Shown here one piece after another: positions 39,801-49,400 of a DNA stretch of 64,000 nucleotides. Both the position numbers and the translations under genes were made by a program. The DNA comes from Pelecanus crispus (taxonomy: Eukaryota > Chordata > Aves > Pelecaniformes > Pelecanidae): contig NC_134651.1 in NCBI RefSeq assembly GCF_030463565.1, positions 15,698,734 to 15,762,733 of the forward strand, in the 5' to 3' direction. Below the pieces are notes generated by a model. That model searched no databases, was not told where the DNA came from, and saw only the letters and a list, made by a program, of their open reading frames with translations. How positions within the stretch are numbered: the stretch's first letter is position 1; the number at the start of each line of letters is the position of its first letter.

Positions 39801-41639
39801 TGGGAAGGTTAAAATAGGCAGGTTATATAATGATGTCTGTCTTTACATCAGGAAGTCAACTAAGAAGCTGCTAAGCTGATATAACACAGCCCCGATTATA
39901 GAAAGTGTGGAGGAAGATGATCTAGGTTGATGCATGTCATATTGGCAGTAATTGTTAATAGTTATAATTAATATTGGTTTGTATGCTTTTGTTTTTGATG
40001 TTTTGCAGCCTTCCAGAAGGCGTTGGGAGCATTAGCAGCCAGGCACTGAACTTTAGGTTTTTTATAGAAATTCCAATTACACTGTTCTATATATTAGGTA
40101 AATGTATTTAAATAAAACAGTCTAAATAACTAAATAGAAGTCACATATCATTTCCTATAATGCTGTGGTTCCTGAGGTTGCTGGAATAACAAAACTCACT
40201 CTTTTGTAGGAGCGTGAACCGTCCTGAACTGAATAGATATACCTTATTACAAGAGCAAAAGAAAGATGAGATGACTTTACGCACATGGCATACAATCCCT
40301 AATTGAACAAGAGCTCAAACAACTTCACAGCACGCAAACTGCAGAAGGATAGGAAAAAAAAAAGAGGATAATTTTTTTTCTTTTAGATTACCCCCCCCCC
40401 CCAGTTCTCTCTTAATCTCCCTGTAAACAGGAACATGTTCATCTACTAGTCATACTCAGCTGGACTCTCTAACCCTAAGAATAAAGGCATCCTTGTATTC
40501 TGATTCAGATCGAATTAACCTAAGGCAAGTTTCAGTTATGAGAGCAAACACTGGATATAGAGTTCACAAATTAAAAATACGAAGCTTGTATTACTGGGGA
40601 AACGGTCTTCTCTGTATAAGAAAGATTAAAATCTAACAATCAGAGATGCGTAAGATGATCCCATAAGAATTCTATTGAGTAGGCTTAATTAAATAAGCTA
40701 AACTGTGATTTTTAATAAAACTTTTATTTTAACAACTGTAATAAGATTGGATTCTTCTGTGTGTGATAGGCAGCAACTTATTTTACCCACAAGAACGAAG
40801 ATGATAGAGTGAGCTGGTATTTTGACTGTTAACAGTATATATGACAGGCATGCAACTCACTGAGTAGTGTGACACACTAACTACACAATATAATGAAAAG
40901 AGTAGCTTTAATCTTTAGTTGCCTCTTGAAAATTAGGTATAGGTAGTAGCTGTTGCAGAAAAGAGACATAGGCTACCATGCCATGCTTTCATTCAAGCAG
41001 AATGCTTCTGTAAGAATTTGTTTGCATCTCTTATAACCCACAAAATTACAGATAATAAAGAAAAGGTACTCTCCTGAAAAGACAGCTCCTGGAAGGTAAG
41101 GCTGTGGCATGTCAGCCAATCATATCAGACATCAGAGAATCCAGATGAGTGGAGGTATAATGAACAAGCTAACTTCATTCCTTATTAGCCAGGGGAAATT
41201 AGGCTTCATTAATTTCATTGCTTCCCCAGTTAGCTGTGAAGCATTGCATTGAGTTTGCAGGGGAAGAGAAGTGACAGCTTTTCTGCAGCTGTCGGAGATC
41301 CTTTTACGAGTAACAATTCCCAGTTCTGGGGGAAACTGGGAATGAAAAAGGGAAATCATCTGCTCTGTATACTATATAGTGACTGCTACGCTATATGGTG
41401 ACTTTGGGCATTAAACAGATGAGAAACATAAGACAGAAAGGATCAATTTTCTTGTCATTGTGTTTTCTTTTTAGTAAGCTGCCCAATATAAAAAACCTCT
41501 CAAGTTTTACTCGTTACTCTTCAAAAGGCAGCAATTCTTTTTGCTAAAGTTATATTATCGATTCTAGCAATATGCTGTCTTATACACCAGTGTCCAACTT
41601 GAAATGAATATGAATACATGTACCAGTATTTATTGAGTT
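36801..41639. other. AT-rich intergenic DNA, no gene recognised
   Basis: AT-rich DNA with short open frames only. A 12-base C run lies at 40391-40402. A patch at about 38990-39360 holds several CpGs, including an alternating CGCGCG near 39080, which is unusual for its surroundings; I cannot assign it to a known repeat. Confidence 0.45.
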
Positions 41640-42720
41640 AGTCTACCCCACCTCCTGCTGTAACGGAGTTTGTCTGAGCTCGTTACTATTGTATTTTCTT
41701 GGCCACACTGATAACTGTAAACTCTTGCAATGTGGTGATGTCCGTTGTCCTTTTTGTCTTGGTTTTCACATGGTTGTTGCTCTGCTGATTGGTGTGTTAC
41801 ATGTGGATCTAGTGAATGTTTCTTGATGTCTCCTGCTCTGAGTTCATCATAGCTCTCCAGTTACTGCGTGCAGTGCCAGCTACAACACATCTGCTTATGT
41901 TGTCATTTTGAGCCGTCCACATGGTTGCCCGTTTGTTCCAGTGGGACTCAAGGGGTCCATCAGGTAGCTGGTGTGAAGTCAGACCCCTCCATGTCATGTT
42001 GCTCTGCCCGTGGCCAAAGCATGACTGCTGCAAGACGCAAGAGCCTGACAGCGTTCCCCTTGCCTGCGGTGGGGTGCCAGCCGTACAGGTGACGTTTCTA
42101 GAGCATGAAGAGCCATTTGCAAAGTGGCAGCTGGCAGCTGGCCTGCCTGAGGAGGTGCGAGCTGGTGTACGACCAGCTACAAATCCCTGGCAGGGGGTCA
42201 CTACTGCGATCATTTTCAGAGCAGGCAGCTGCCAACAAGCCTTGACATAGTTTCTCAAAACGGGAAAGCATTGTCTCTGTTTAACTATGGGTTTGTAGAC
42301 TGGGTTTATTAGCCTCTTACACAGCGCCTGCTTTTCCCTGTGTGCACAAATGGCATGGGCTAGGATCAGGTGGCTGTTACGAAGTTTCTCCACAACTGGG
42401 CAACACGCTGGTGCTGTGCTGGCCTCCTTGCTGTCAGCAGCTGCCTGCTGCCATATTGCACATCCCTCTAAGCACCATCTCCTCCAAGAGGCAGAGCAAT
42501 GCATGCTGCCTGCCCCGGCCGGAGGTATGCTCCCAGACTGAGGGTCCCACGCAGGCTGCTGGCAGTGGTCAAAAAGAAGGGTTTTTAATGGTGAGATCGG
42601 AAGGCGGGGAGAAGGGGCTGTCGGTCAGACCCTCAGCCGCTTCTGGGGCCGAGAGGGCTACGACGGCGACAGGCTGCTGCTTGGTATAATTGTTCTGGAA
42701 TTCCTACGCCAAGGGTCATC
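41640..42720. other. GC-raised island with a 231-codon antisense open frame, identity unknown
   Basis: Composition rises sharply over flanking AT-rich DNA. The minus strand is open for 231 codons (42504 down to 41809). The predicted protein is rich in Ala, Ser, Arg, Cys and Trp and shows no domain, signal peptide or motif I recognise. CpGs cluster at 42590-42680, next to an ATTAAA polyadenylation-type word on the minus strand (near 42583). Possible explanations are an unrecognised LTR-element remnant, a non-coding exon, or chance. No paired LTR or target duplication could be found by eye. Confidence 0.3.
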
Positions 42721-44879
42721 CTGGAGCACAGCCAGGACCTGTTGAGTGCAGCATAATGCTGACTTGTATGCTGACCACACCAGCGCTCAATTTCAGTACA
42801 AGCCTTTCTGTATGCTGCCTTTAATGGCTTGATTTAAATGATACTGCTTAAGCCGTGGCATAAACGATGCTCTGGTTCATACCCGCTTTTCCCCTGCCTC
42901 CAAGGGAACTACACAATTTCCTGAAAACTGGAGCCCCAAAAAAGACGATGTGTAATACATGACAGTTTTGTAACACTGACTCTTACTGCAATGTGCTAGT
43001 AAAAATGCCATGTTCCATTCATGGGCTGTTTTCTATATGCGCTGGAATTTCAAAGCCACTTTATATACTGAAGTTTAATACTGTGCTTTCTGGTTCAACC
43101 ACCTTCAATCAACAAATATACTCCTAGAACCGAAACAGAAGTGCCGGGAACCAACACCGCTCTCTGAGGTACAATAAGGCTCACCTAATTGCTTCCTGGC
43201 TTGCTGATCCGTCATCCTGACCCCCTCTTTGATGTTTTCTTTTTTTTTCCTGGAGCATTAGTAACAAGTGAGAAATGCTGTCTCAGGGTGTTATATATGG
43301 GATTATTTCTCTATCCCCAGCACAATGACCATATGTAATGGGATTATCTTTTATTTAAAATAAAAAAAGCCTTGGAGACATCCAGTTCTGTTTATGAAAA
43401 AATAGTTTCTTTATCGTGGTTCCTTTAATTTAAAAAAAAAATTCTTTTTTGCTTTGTAATAATACTTGTTTGTCAGTTAGCTAAACCAACCTAACTGCTG
43501 CAGATGTCTCCTTTCTGCTAGCTAAATTTAGGCTGTTCTTCCTCTCCTTTTGTATAGATATTCCTCTAACATCAAGAAGACTATGGCCCCTTTAGAGTAC
43601 ATTTATTGCTGTTGTAAACAGTGAAAACTGATGAGGCCAGATGATGCAGGCTTCTGCCAGTGTTCCTTTTTAGCAGCTTTCATTTCAAAATACATGAACT
43701 GGTACCAGTTAGTGCCAAAACTCTGAAAGTATGAAAATATAACTAGGAAGGAGGAAACGGGAAATGTGTGTCAGTTAGCACTAAGTGTATATTCTGTTTT
43801 CTTCAATGAGGTATGGGAACAATTTCGCCGTACATAGCTGTGGGAGGAAGATACACTCCTGGTGTAAATCTAAGTACAAAACATGGGAGCATTGGGGAGG
43901 AGAGAAGAGAGAGAGAGAGGAGAGGCCTTTTTCTAGATCTGGGTTAGATTGGTTGCAGTGTAAGTTTTCTTTAAGATTAGGACTTTTCCACAGCCAAAGC
44001 TAGTCCTGATTTTTAGACTTCAGATTTGCAAGTGTTGCCCAGGAGATTCTTTTTAGGTACCCGGGGTAAGCTCTTCTACATTTTTAGTTGTGTCTAAATC
44101 AAAAAAGCGTAAATGGAGATTAAAAAAAAAATCACATCAGCAGGATTTGCTTTGAACTTTCAAGTCTCTCTCTGCTTCTCATATCCACATACATACTGAG
44201 TTTGAAGTGTTTCAGATGCGAGGTCCTGGTTGATCGTCAATCTGATTGAGAAGTAAGTAACATTCCCCCTCTGTACAAGCATTTGAGTTACCCCTAAATC
44301 CACCAGTTTTAATATACATTTTCCCTTTAACGGGCACCTAGAATATGCTGCAAAGATCATTTACCTCCTGCACGTTTCTGTCCAAGTCACCCGTTTCTAT
44401 GCTCTGTCTCCTCTTTGCTAGAACGCAAAAAAGGAAGCGGTTTGTATTGCCTTTAAAGGCACCTCGTTACCACTTCCATGCCAGTTTTGAGAAAGCAGCT
44501 TTCGTGATTCTGACCAGTCCATGATGTTAGCCTACACAGACCACTTCTTCAATTTTTAAATAAGCAAGGCTTTTCATGCCTTCTCCCATGATGTCCTATC
44601 TTAACCTTATGTCCTCCGTTAACCACAGCGAAGCTATTTCTTTATCCTCCTTCAAGTAAGCCTTTCTCCTTCACATGCTCTTCCTTTGCCAGGATGACTG
44701 AAGGAGAAAAACCAGCAAGAGGTGGATGCCAGCGCTCCGAGCGTGGGCTGGTAACGCCCGTGGGGTGCCTGTGCTCCCCTGCCTGTCCCATGCCCTCTTG
44801 CCACGTCCCTAGGCCACCAGCCTCCTGCACCCAGGACCACCTCCGGCTCTGTGTTTTGACCGTAGGCAGCACAACAGGA
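42721..44879. other. AT-rich DNA upstream of the DLG1 CpG island, no gene recognised
   Basis: AT-rich sequence with T and A homopolymers (near 43237 and 43434) and a GA-rich stretch at 43896-43922. CpG density starts to climb after about 44,720. No gene is visible; a divergent non-coding transcript from the island is possible but not shown by the sequence. Confidence 0.45.
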
Positions 44880-45018
44880 GCCGCTCCACGCCTGGGACCC
44901 TACAGCACCGGCGCCAGCGCCGGTATTCAGCCGATTTTTGCCCATCGAGTCCTGCCAGCTGCACGCACATGCGGCAAGCGGCAGCTGAAGGGGGATAAGC
45001 GGTACCGCCGGGTAGCTT

Positions 45019-45101
45019 CGGCGGCACACCGGCGGCACACCGGCGGCACACCGGCGGCACACCGGCGGCACACCGGCGGCACACCGGCGGCACACCGGCG
45101 G
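45019..45101. repeat. 11-bp minisatellite, about 7.5 perfect copies
   Basis: The unit CGGCGGCACAC is repeated seven times without change from 45019 to 45095, followed by a partial CGGCGG at 45096-45101. Because 11 is not a multiple of 3 and the unit makes no stop in any frame, all six frames read through with an 11-residue period. It sits roughly 500-600 bp upstream of the likely transcription start, inside the CpG island. Perfect copies imply recent expansion or ongoing homogenisation. Confidence 0.95.
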
Positions 45102-45250
45102 CTGTCCCGCCCTCCCGCAGCACCCGCCGGCCGCCACCAGCCGTGCCCCGGGAGAGGGGGAGCGCCCCACGCCCGCAGCGGGGCGGCGGCGATCAGCGCC
45201 GGGGACACCGTGCCGGCCCCGCCGGTGAGGCCGCGCCGCCTCGGCCGGTC

Positions 45251-45287
45251 GGAGGGAGGGAGGGAAGGGAGGGGAGGGGAGGGAGGC
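45251..45287 (+). promoter_or_regulatory. G-run tract, potential G-quadruplex
   Basis: At least seven runs of three or four Gs are separated by single or double A residues, which fits the pattern G3+N1-7 repeated four times. It lies on the strand identical to the DLG1 transcript, upstream of the start region. Promoter-proximal G-quadruplex candidates of this type are common. Folding is not demonstrated. Confidence 0.6.
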
Positions 45288-45529
45288 AGCACGACGCCGC
45301 CGCCCGCCGCTGAGGGGCTGGGCGGAGCGGGGAGCCGGGACCCCGGGGGGGGTCGGCGCCGGGGAGCGGACGCAGCCTCGCCTCCTCCCGGCGGGCCGGG
45401 GCCCAGCGGGCGCCCGGAGGGCTCATGCGGGCGGGAGCCCCCCACGGACCGCCGCCCCCTCGCGCGAGCCTGGGCGGGGCCAGGCTGCCGTGCGCCGGCC
45501 CCTTTAAGGCGGGCGGCGAGCGCTCACCT

Positions 45530-45700
45530 TGCCCCCGCCCCGCCCCGCCCCGCCGCCAAGGTACCGGCCCCGAGCCGAGTCGGGCCCTGATTGGGCGGCC
45601 GCCGGGCCCGGTCACGTGGTGGTGGGGGGGCGCGCTCCCCACAGCCTCCAGGCCGCCATTTTGGCTGGAAAGTTTGGAATTTCCGAGCAGTGCGAGCGGG
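45530..45700 (+). promoter_or_regulatory. DLG1: Probable DLG1 core promoter: GC boxes, inverted CCAAT, E-box, YY1-like site
   Basis: In order: a cluster of overlapping CCGCCCC GC boxes (about 45533-45556), an inverted CCAAT box (ATTGG, 45590-45594), a perfect CACGTG E-box of USF/MYC type (45613-45618), a YY1-like element GCCGCCATTTTGGC (45652-45665, the AAAATGGCGGC motif on the minus strand) and a GGAATTTCC kappaB-like palindrome (45676-45684). No TATA box is visible. YY1-type sites are often at or just downstream of the start in TATA-less promoters, so I infer initiation near 45,620-45,680. Binding is not proven. Confidence 0.6.
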
Positions 45701-46036
45701 AGGCGGCGGGCGGCGCGAGCGCCCAGCCCTCCCCACCCCGGCACCGGCCCGGCCCGCCCCGCCGCACCGCGCCGTCCGGCCCGGCTTGCCCCGTCCCGTC
45801 CCGTTCCCTCCCTTGCGGAGGCGCCGCCGGCGGGAGCCCCGAGCGGAGCCGCTCGCTCGCCGGCCGGCCGGCGGGTGTGCGGGTGGGTCGGTCAGGCGGG
45901 GCGGCCGCCACCGCCCCCCGCGCCCGGCCGGCAGGGGGAGCCGCGCCGCCGCCCCCGCCGCGCCGCCCGGACTCGGGCTCAAAGTTTGTGAGGCGGAGCC
46001 CCGGCCGCCGGGGGAGCGCCGCGGCCCCGGAGCGCC
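45650..46036 (+). other. DLG1: DLG1 5' untranslated region (start inferred)
   Basis: This is GC-rich sequence between the inferred start region and the initiating ATG. An in-frame TGA at 45989-45991 separates any upstream reading frame from the DLG1 start, which supports 46037 as the first in-frame ATG. The transcription start and possible alternative 5' exons cannot be fixed from sequence alone. Confidence 0.5.
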
Positions 46037-46055
46037 ATGCCCGTCAGGAAGCAAG
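46037..46055 (+). CDS. DLG1: DLG1 coding exon 1 (residues M1-Q6 plus first base of codon 7)
   Basis: This is the start of DLG1/SAP97, the membrane-associated guanylate kinase scaffold that organises epithelial junctions and synapses. The exon encodes M-P-V-R-K-Q, identical to the mammalian L27-containing (beta) isoform start. The ATG has a purine at -3 and is preceded by an in-frame stop at 45989-45991. The exon ends after one base of codon 7 with a good donor (CAAG/GTGAGC, GT at 46056-46057). It is separated from exon 2 by a 309-bp intron. The start and donor are read directly from the sequence; the isoform assignment rests on known DLG1 protein sequence. Confidence 0.93.
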
Positions 46056-46364
46056 GTGAGCGCCGCACGCCGAGGGGGCCCCGGCAGCTGCCGCAGTCGC
46101 CGCCTGACAGCTGCTGCTGCGGGCGGTGGCGGCGGGACGGGCGAGGAGGGGCGGCTGCCGGGAGCCGCCGGTCCGCGGGCGGTGCGAGCCCGCCGAGGGG
46201 CAGGGTCCCGCCCGCACTCTCCCGGCTGCGAACAAAGAAGCTGCCGGGCTGGGCTGGGGCGGTCCCGGGCGCGGAGGCTTGTTGCGTCCCCGGCGTGCGC
46301 ATCCCCCGTCCTCCTACCTGGTGCGCCGGGGTCACCCACCGGTGTGTCTGGTCTCCGCTTGCAG
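46056..46364 (+). other. DLG1: DLG1 intron 1 (309 bp, in-frame and stop-free)
   Basis: A GT...AG intron with donor GTGAGC and acceptor CCGCTTGCAG. It is GC-rich and part of the CpG island. Its length is exactly 103 codons and it has no stop in the DLG1 frame: the open frame starting at 46037 runs through it and through exon 2 to a stop at 46505-46507. Known DLG1 proteins go directly from Q6 to D7, so splicing here is the normal route. Confidence 0.88.
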
Positions 46365-46496
46365 ATACCCAGCGAGCCCTGCGCCTCCTGGAGGAGTACC
46401 GCTCCAAGCTGAGCCAGGCGGAGGACCGGCAGCTGCGAAACTCCATAGAGCGTGTCATCAGCATCTTCCAAAGTAACCTTTTCCAGGCTTTGATAG
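46365..46496 (+). CDS. DLG1: DLG1 coding exon 2 (residues D7-I50, main part of the L27 domain)
   Basis: This exon encodes about 44 residues that form most of the N-terminal L27 domain, the helical module through which SAP97 heterodimerises with CASK, MPP-family and LIN7 partners. Visible hallmarks are the [11 protein letters not shown] start, the S-I-E-R-V-I amphipathic helix and [10 protein letters not shown]. It differs from mammalian DLG1 at only a few positions (for example R13 for H). Ser39 lies in an R-V-I-S context. The acceptor is CTTGCAG/AT and the donor ATAG/GTAAAG (GT at 46497-46498). The phase is 1 at both ends, which joins cleanly to exons 1 and 3. Confidence 0.96.
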
Positions 46497-49400
46497 GTAA
46501 AGGCTGACTTCTCTCAGTTTGTGCTCAAGCCGGTCGGTTCTTGCTTGTGCTGTCGTTTGCGGTGTTAAGAAGACAAGGTATTTTGCCCTCATGTTAGAAG
46601 CCATGTGCTTTTTGTCGTTGTGTTTTTGTTTTGCATAGTAACATGTGTGCTGTTGCAGATCGACAGCTCACTTGTCTCATATACTTACTTTGAGGCTTTT
46701 GAGTGGCCCAAACTGCTTAAAATTGTTGTGCAATATTTTCTTCTGTGACATGCTATTATAGATTACTTTACGTAGACTTTTTCCACGTATCTTTATTCAC
46801 CTGAACAGCTTCTAAGGAGTATTTCTTTTTTTTTTGTTTTGTTTTTTTTTTTTTTGTTTTGTGAGTCCGTATGTAACAGGTTAATGAATGAGTTGAAGTG
46901 GCTTTAATCTAAGGTAGGATCCAGGCAAATGCTCCTGCTGAAGAATCTCTAAAAACATCACAAAGTGTATATCTGAAGTGTGAAGTTAACTTAAAGCAAA
47001 TGAGAAGAAACATCTAACGCTTCAGGAAATACTACAGTGATCTTTTCTCCTTTGTTTGTTGCATGTTAAAGTGTAATGAAAACGCTACTAATTCTTAGTT
47101 TCGAGTATTTGTAGTGCTTCACTTAAAATGTTCCCATGAGTCTCGTTGAACTACTTATGTGTAAATTTGAATTTCCTGCATGTCTGGAAAAAAAATTGAG
47201 CATAAATACAGCTTGTAGAATCCTGATTTCATTTGGAAACTTCCCCAGGGAAGCAGTAAGATGTGTGGTTTCTCCTTGATTGATTATCATTATCTTTATG
47301 ACAGCTAATGAATGAAAGGGTTTTGTTAGTTTACCTTCAAGAGTAAAATTTATAAAGTTCTGCATCCTCGTCTTTTAAGAAGTAACCTGTGTCTGAATTG
47401 TACTAATAACAAACATTGTAGCTAAATTTGTTATTTGGCTTACTGCATGGTTAGTGTCACAGGGGTGCACATCTTCCTTCATAGTACTGCAGCTTCTTTG
47501 AATCTTATGTTGTGATGGAAACACAGGGACAGGCAAAACATAAACATGCATTGCTGTATGTGCAATGTTTTCTTCTGGAGTAGTTATTTCATCTTCTTAT
47601 GTAAGTTTTCAGAAGATAGTAATCTTGCTGTGTTTTATCATGTAAGTTCATGAAAAAGTAGTTGTGAAAATAGGTCAGTTACAGAAATCTTGTACTTACA
47701 GGAACTCTGTGCATTTCTTTTCAATACTCAGTTGATGTTAACAAACTTCATGATGAAAAGCTAGACATAATCTTTGTGGGACATGTATGAACAGGATTCA
47801 CTCATTGGTGGATCAGAATGTTGAAGTCTTGCATCAGAAGCTTAATGTACTGCAGTTGCACTTTTTATTTTCATCCCGCAAACTTCAGTGTCGACTACCA
47901 TGACTACCATTTTTCTTGTTCTCTGTGTGTGTGTTGCGTTTTTTTTTTTTTTTTAAACTGTCTTGAAGACCCATGCAGTACTCGGTTTTCTCCCCTTCAT
48001 TGAATAAGGTACTGATCTATTAGCCTTTGATATTCTAACCTGCAAGACATAGTTTCTTCTCATATCCACATATGGATCTCCATTGTTTTAATAACTCTAC
48101 ACCTAGTAGCAGTGAATTTGAAACAGCAGGCAACCTCATGTGTACTGGCTTCATTCTGCAAGAGCAGAAACCAGGAATGTGTTGTTGCCTGGGTGGGTTA
48201 CAGGGCCTGTTTTCTGGTCTTGTAAGAAGCTGTACATTGCAACCATATGACCTTAGTTTTTGTTGAGTTTGGTTCATCCGTGCGTGCACAATAGGTGTCA
48301 TGCTTCTTGGATATGTTGCATTAACTTTGCATTTACTGGTTCACTGTGTGATTATTTATTAACAGTGTGTATGCGTACATTCCCAAACTGTTTGTCTGAA
48401 AGGTGATAACACAGAAGGCTAGTACTTTCCAAGTAATTTATGTTGTCAACTTGAGTCTTTCTCCTTTAACCTACTCCTTTCTGTGGAAATAAGTCGGGGG
48501 AGTTCTTGTTTGTGGCAGGCTGCTCCTGGCTATTGTTTTCCTGGAAGCATCTTTTTATGGTGTGACTACTGCATGATGGGGGTAAAGAGTGGGGGGGACT
48601 CCCTGGAAAAGAGGCTTTCTGGAGGATGGCTGCAGTTACTGGAAAGAAAGACCTTGAGTCTGCTCCTGCCTGTCATCTCTCCATGAAGATTTGGGAGCAG
48701 GCTGGATGAAGTATTCAGTTGTGCTGCAGGTTCACATTACTTCATAGCAGATTTTTAAGTGTGTCTTTTAGAGGAGTTGTGATGTGTCCCCAACTTAAAT
48801 AGCCAGTGTTGTTCTGACAGAAAGGTTCAAGCTCAACTACCAAGTTATTTCTCATATAGATACTTCTTTCAGACGGTGTGCTTCTTTTTTTTTCCTTTAA
48901 ATAATACTCAAAAAGAAAAAAAAAAACTTTTTTCATCCATTTATTTTCTGCTTTTTCTGCCAAGTTACTGCACTATATCCAAGACCTGCCTGTCCATGAT
49001 AGGTGAGAATGTTTATGAAGGCTGCAGTCAGGATCTGCTGTCAACTTAATGTATCTTTTTTAGTATAATTTTTAACTTGGCAATCAAATGCTGTTCTTTC
49101 AAGCAAAAAATAGACATTACTTTATGCACAGAAATATATCTTTAGGTTTATAATGGGGGAAATGAAATATTCCTGAGCAGGAACTACACATTTTATCAGT
49201 ATTTCCATGAAGGAATTAAAGATTTTTTTTTTTTTGGGTGAATCTCCATTTGGATGCTGAAGAATAAATGGTATTATTTTCTCATTTGAGCCTTTCTTTG
49301 TGTTGTCCTCTCCTTTTAATTCTATCAATAAAACTTTAGTTCAGTAATCTACAAACTTGACCTGGTTCTTAAATATATAATTATGGCTTTAAATGATTTG

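Larger units (their letters stand above)
44880..46390. promoter_or_regulatory. DLG1: CpG island covering the DLG1 promoter and first exons
   Basis: About 1.5 kb of very GC-rich, CpG-dense DNA contrasts with AT-rich DNA on both sides. It contains the minisatellite, the G-run tract, GC boxes, the 5' UTR, exon 1, intron 1 and most of exon 2 of DLG1. Such islands mark broadly expressed TATA-less promoters, which fits the wide expression known for DLG1. The open frames across it (up to 315 codons, both strands) are a by-product of the scarcity of stop codons. Ends are estimated by eye. Confidence 0.85.

Noticed and set aside
45920..45945. CTCF-like word (CCGGCAGGGGGAG) in the 5' UTR region
   Set aside because: It differs from the CTCF core at two positions, and in such GC-rich DNA near-matches arise by chance.
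45193..46471. Long open frames on both strands across the CpG island (up to 315 codons)
   Set aside because: CpG-island composition removes stop codons in every frame. Only the DLG1 exons match a known protein, and the frames overlap those exons.
46037..46507. 156-codon frame as a stand-alone short gene
   Set aside because: It is DLG1 exon 1, intron 1 and exon 2 read continuously. Splice sites are good and known DLG1 protein skips the middle part. Kept only as a retained-intron finding.
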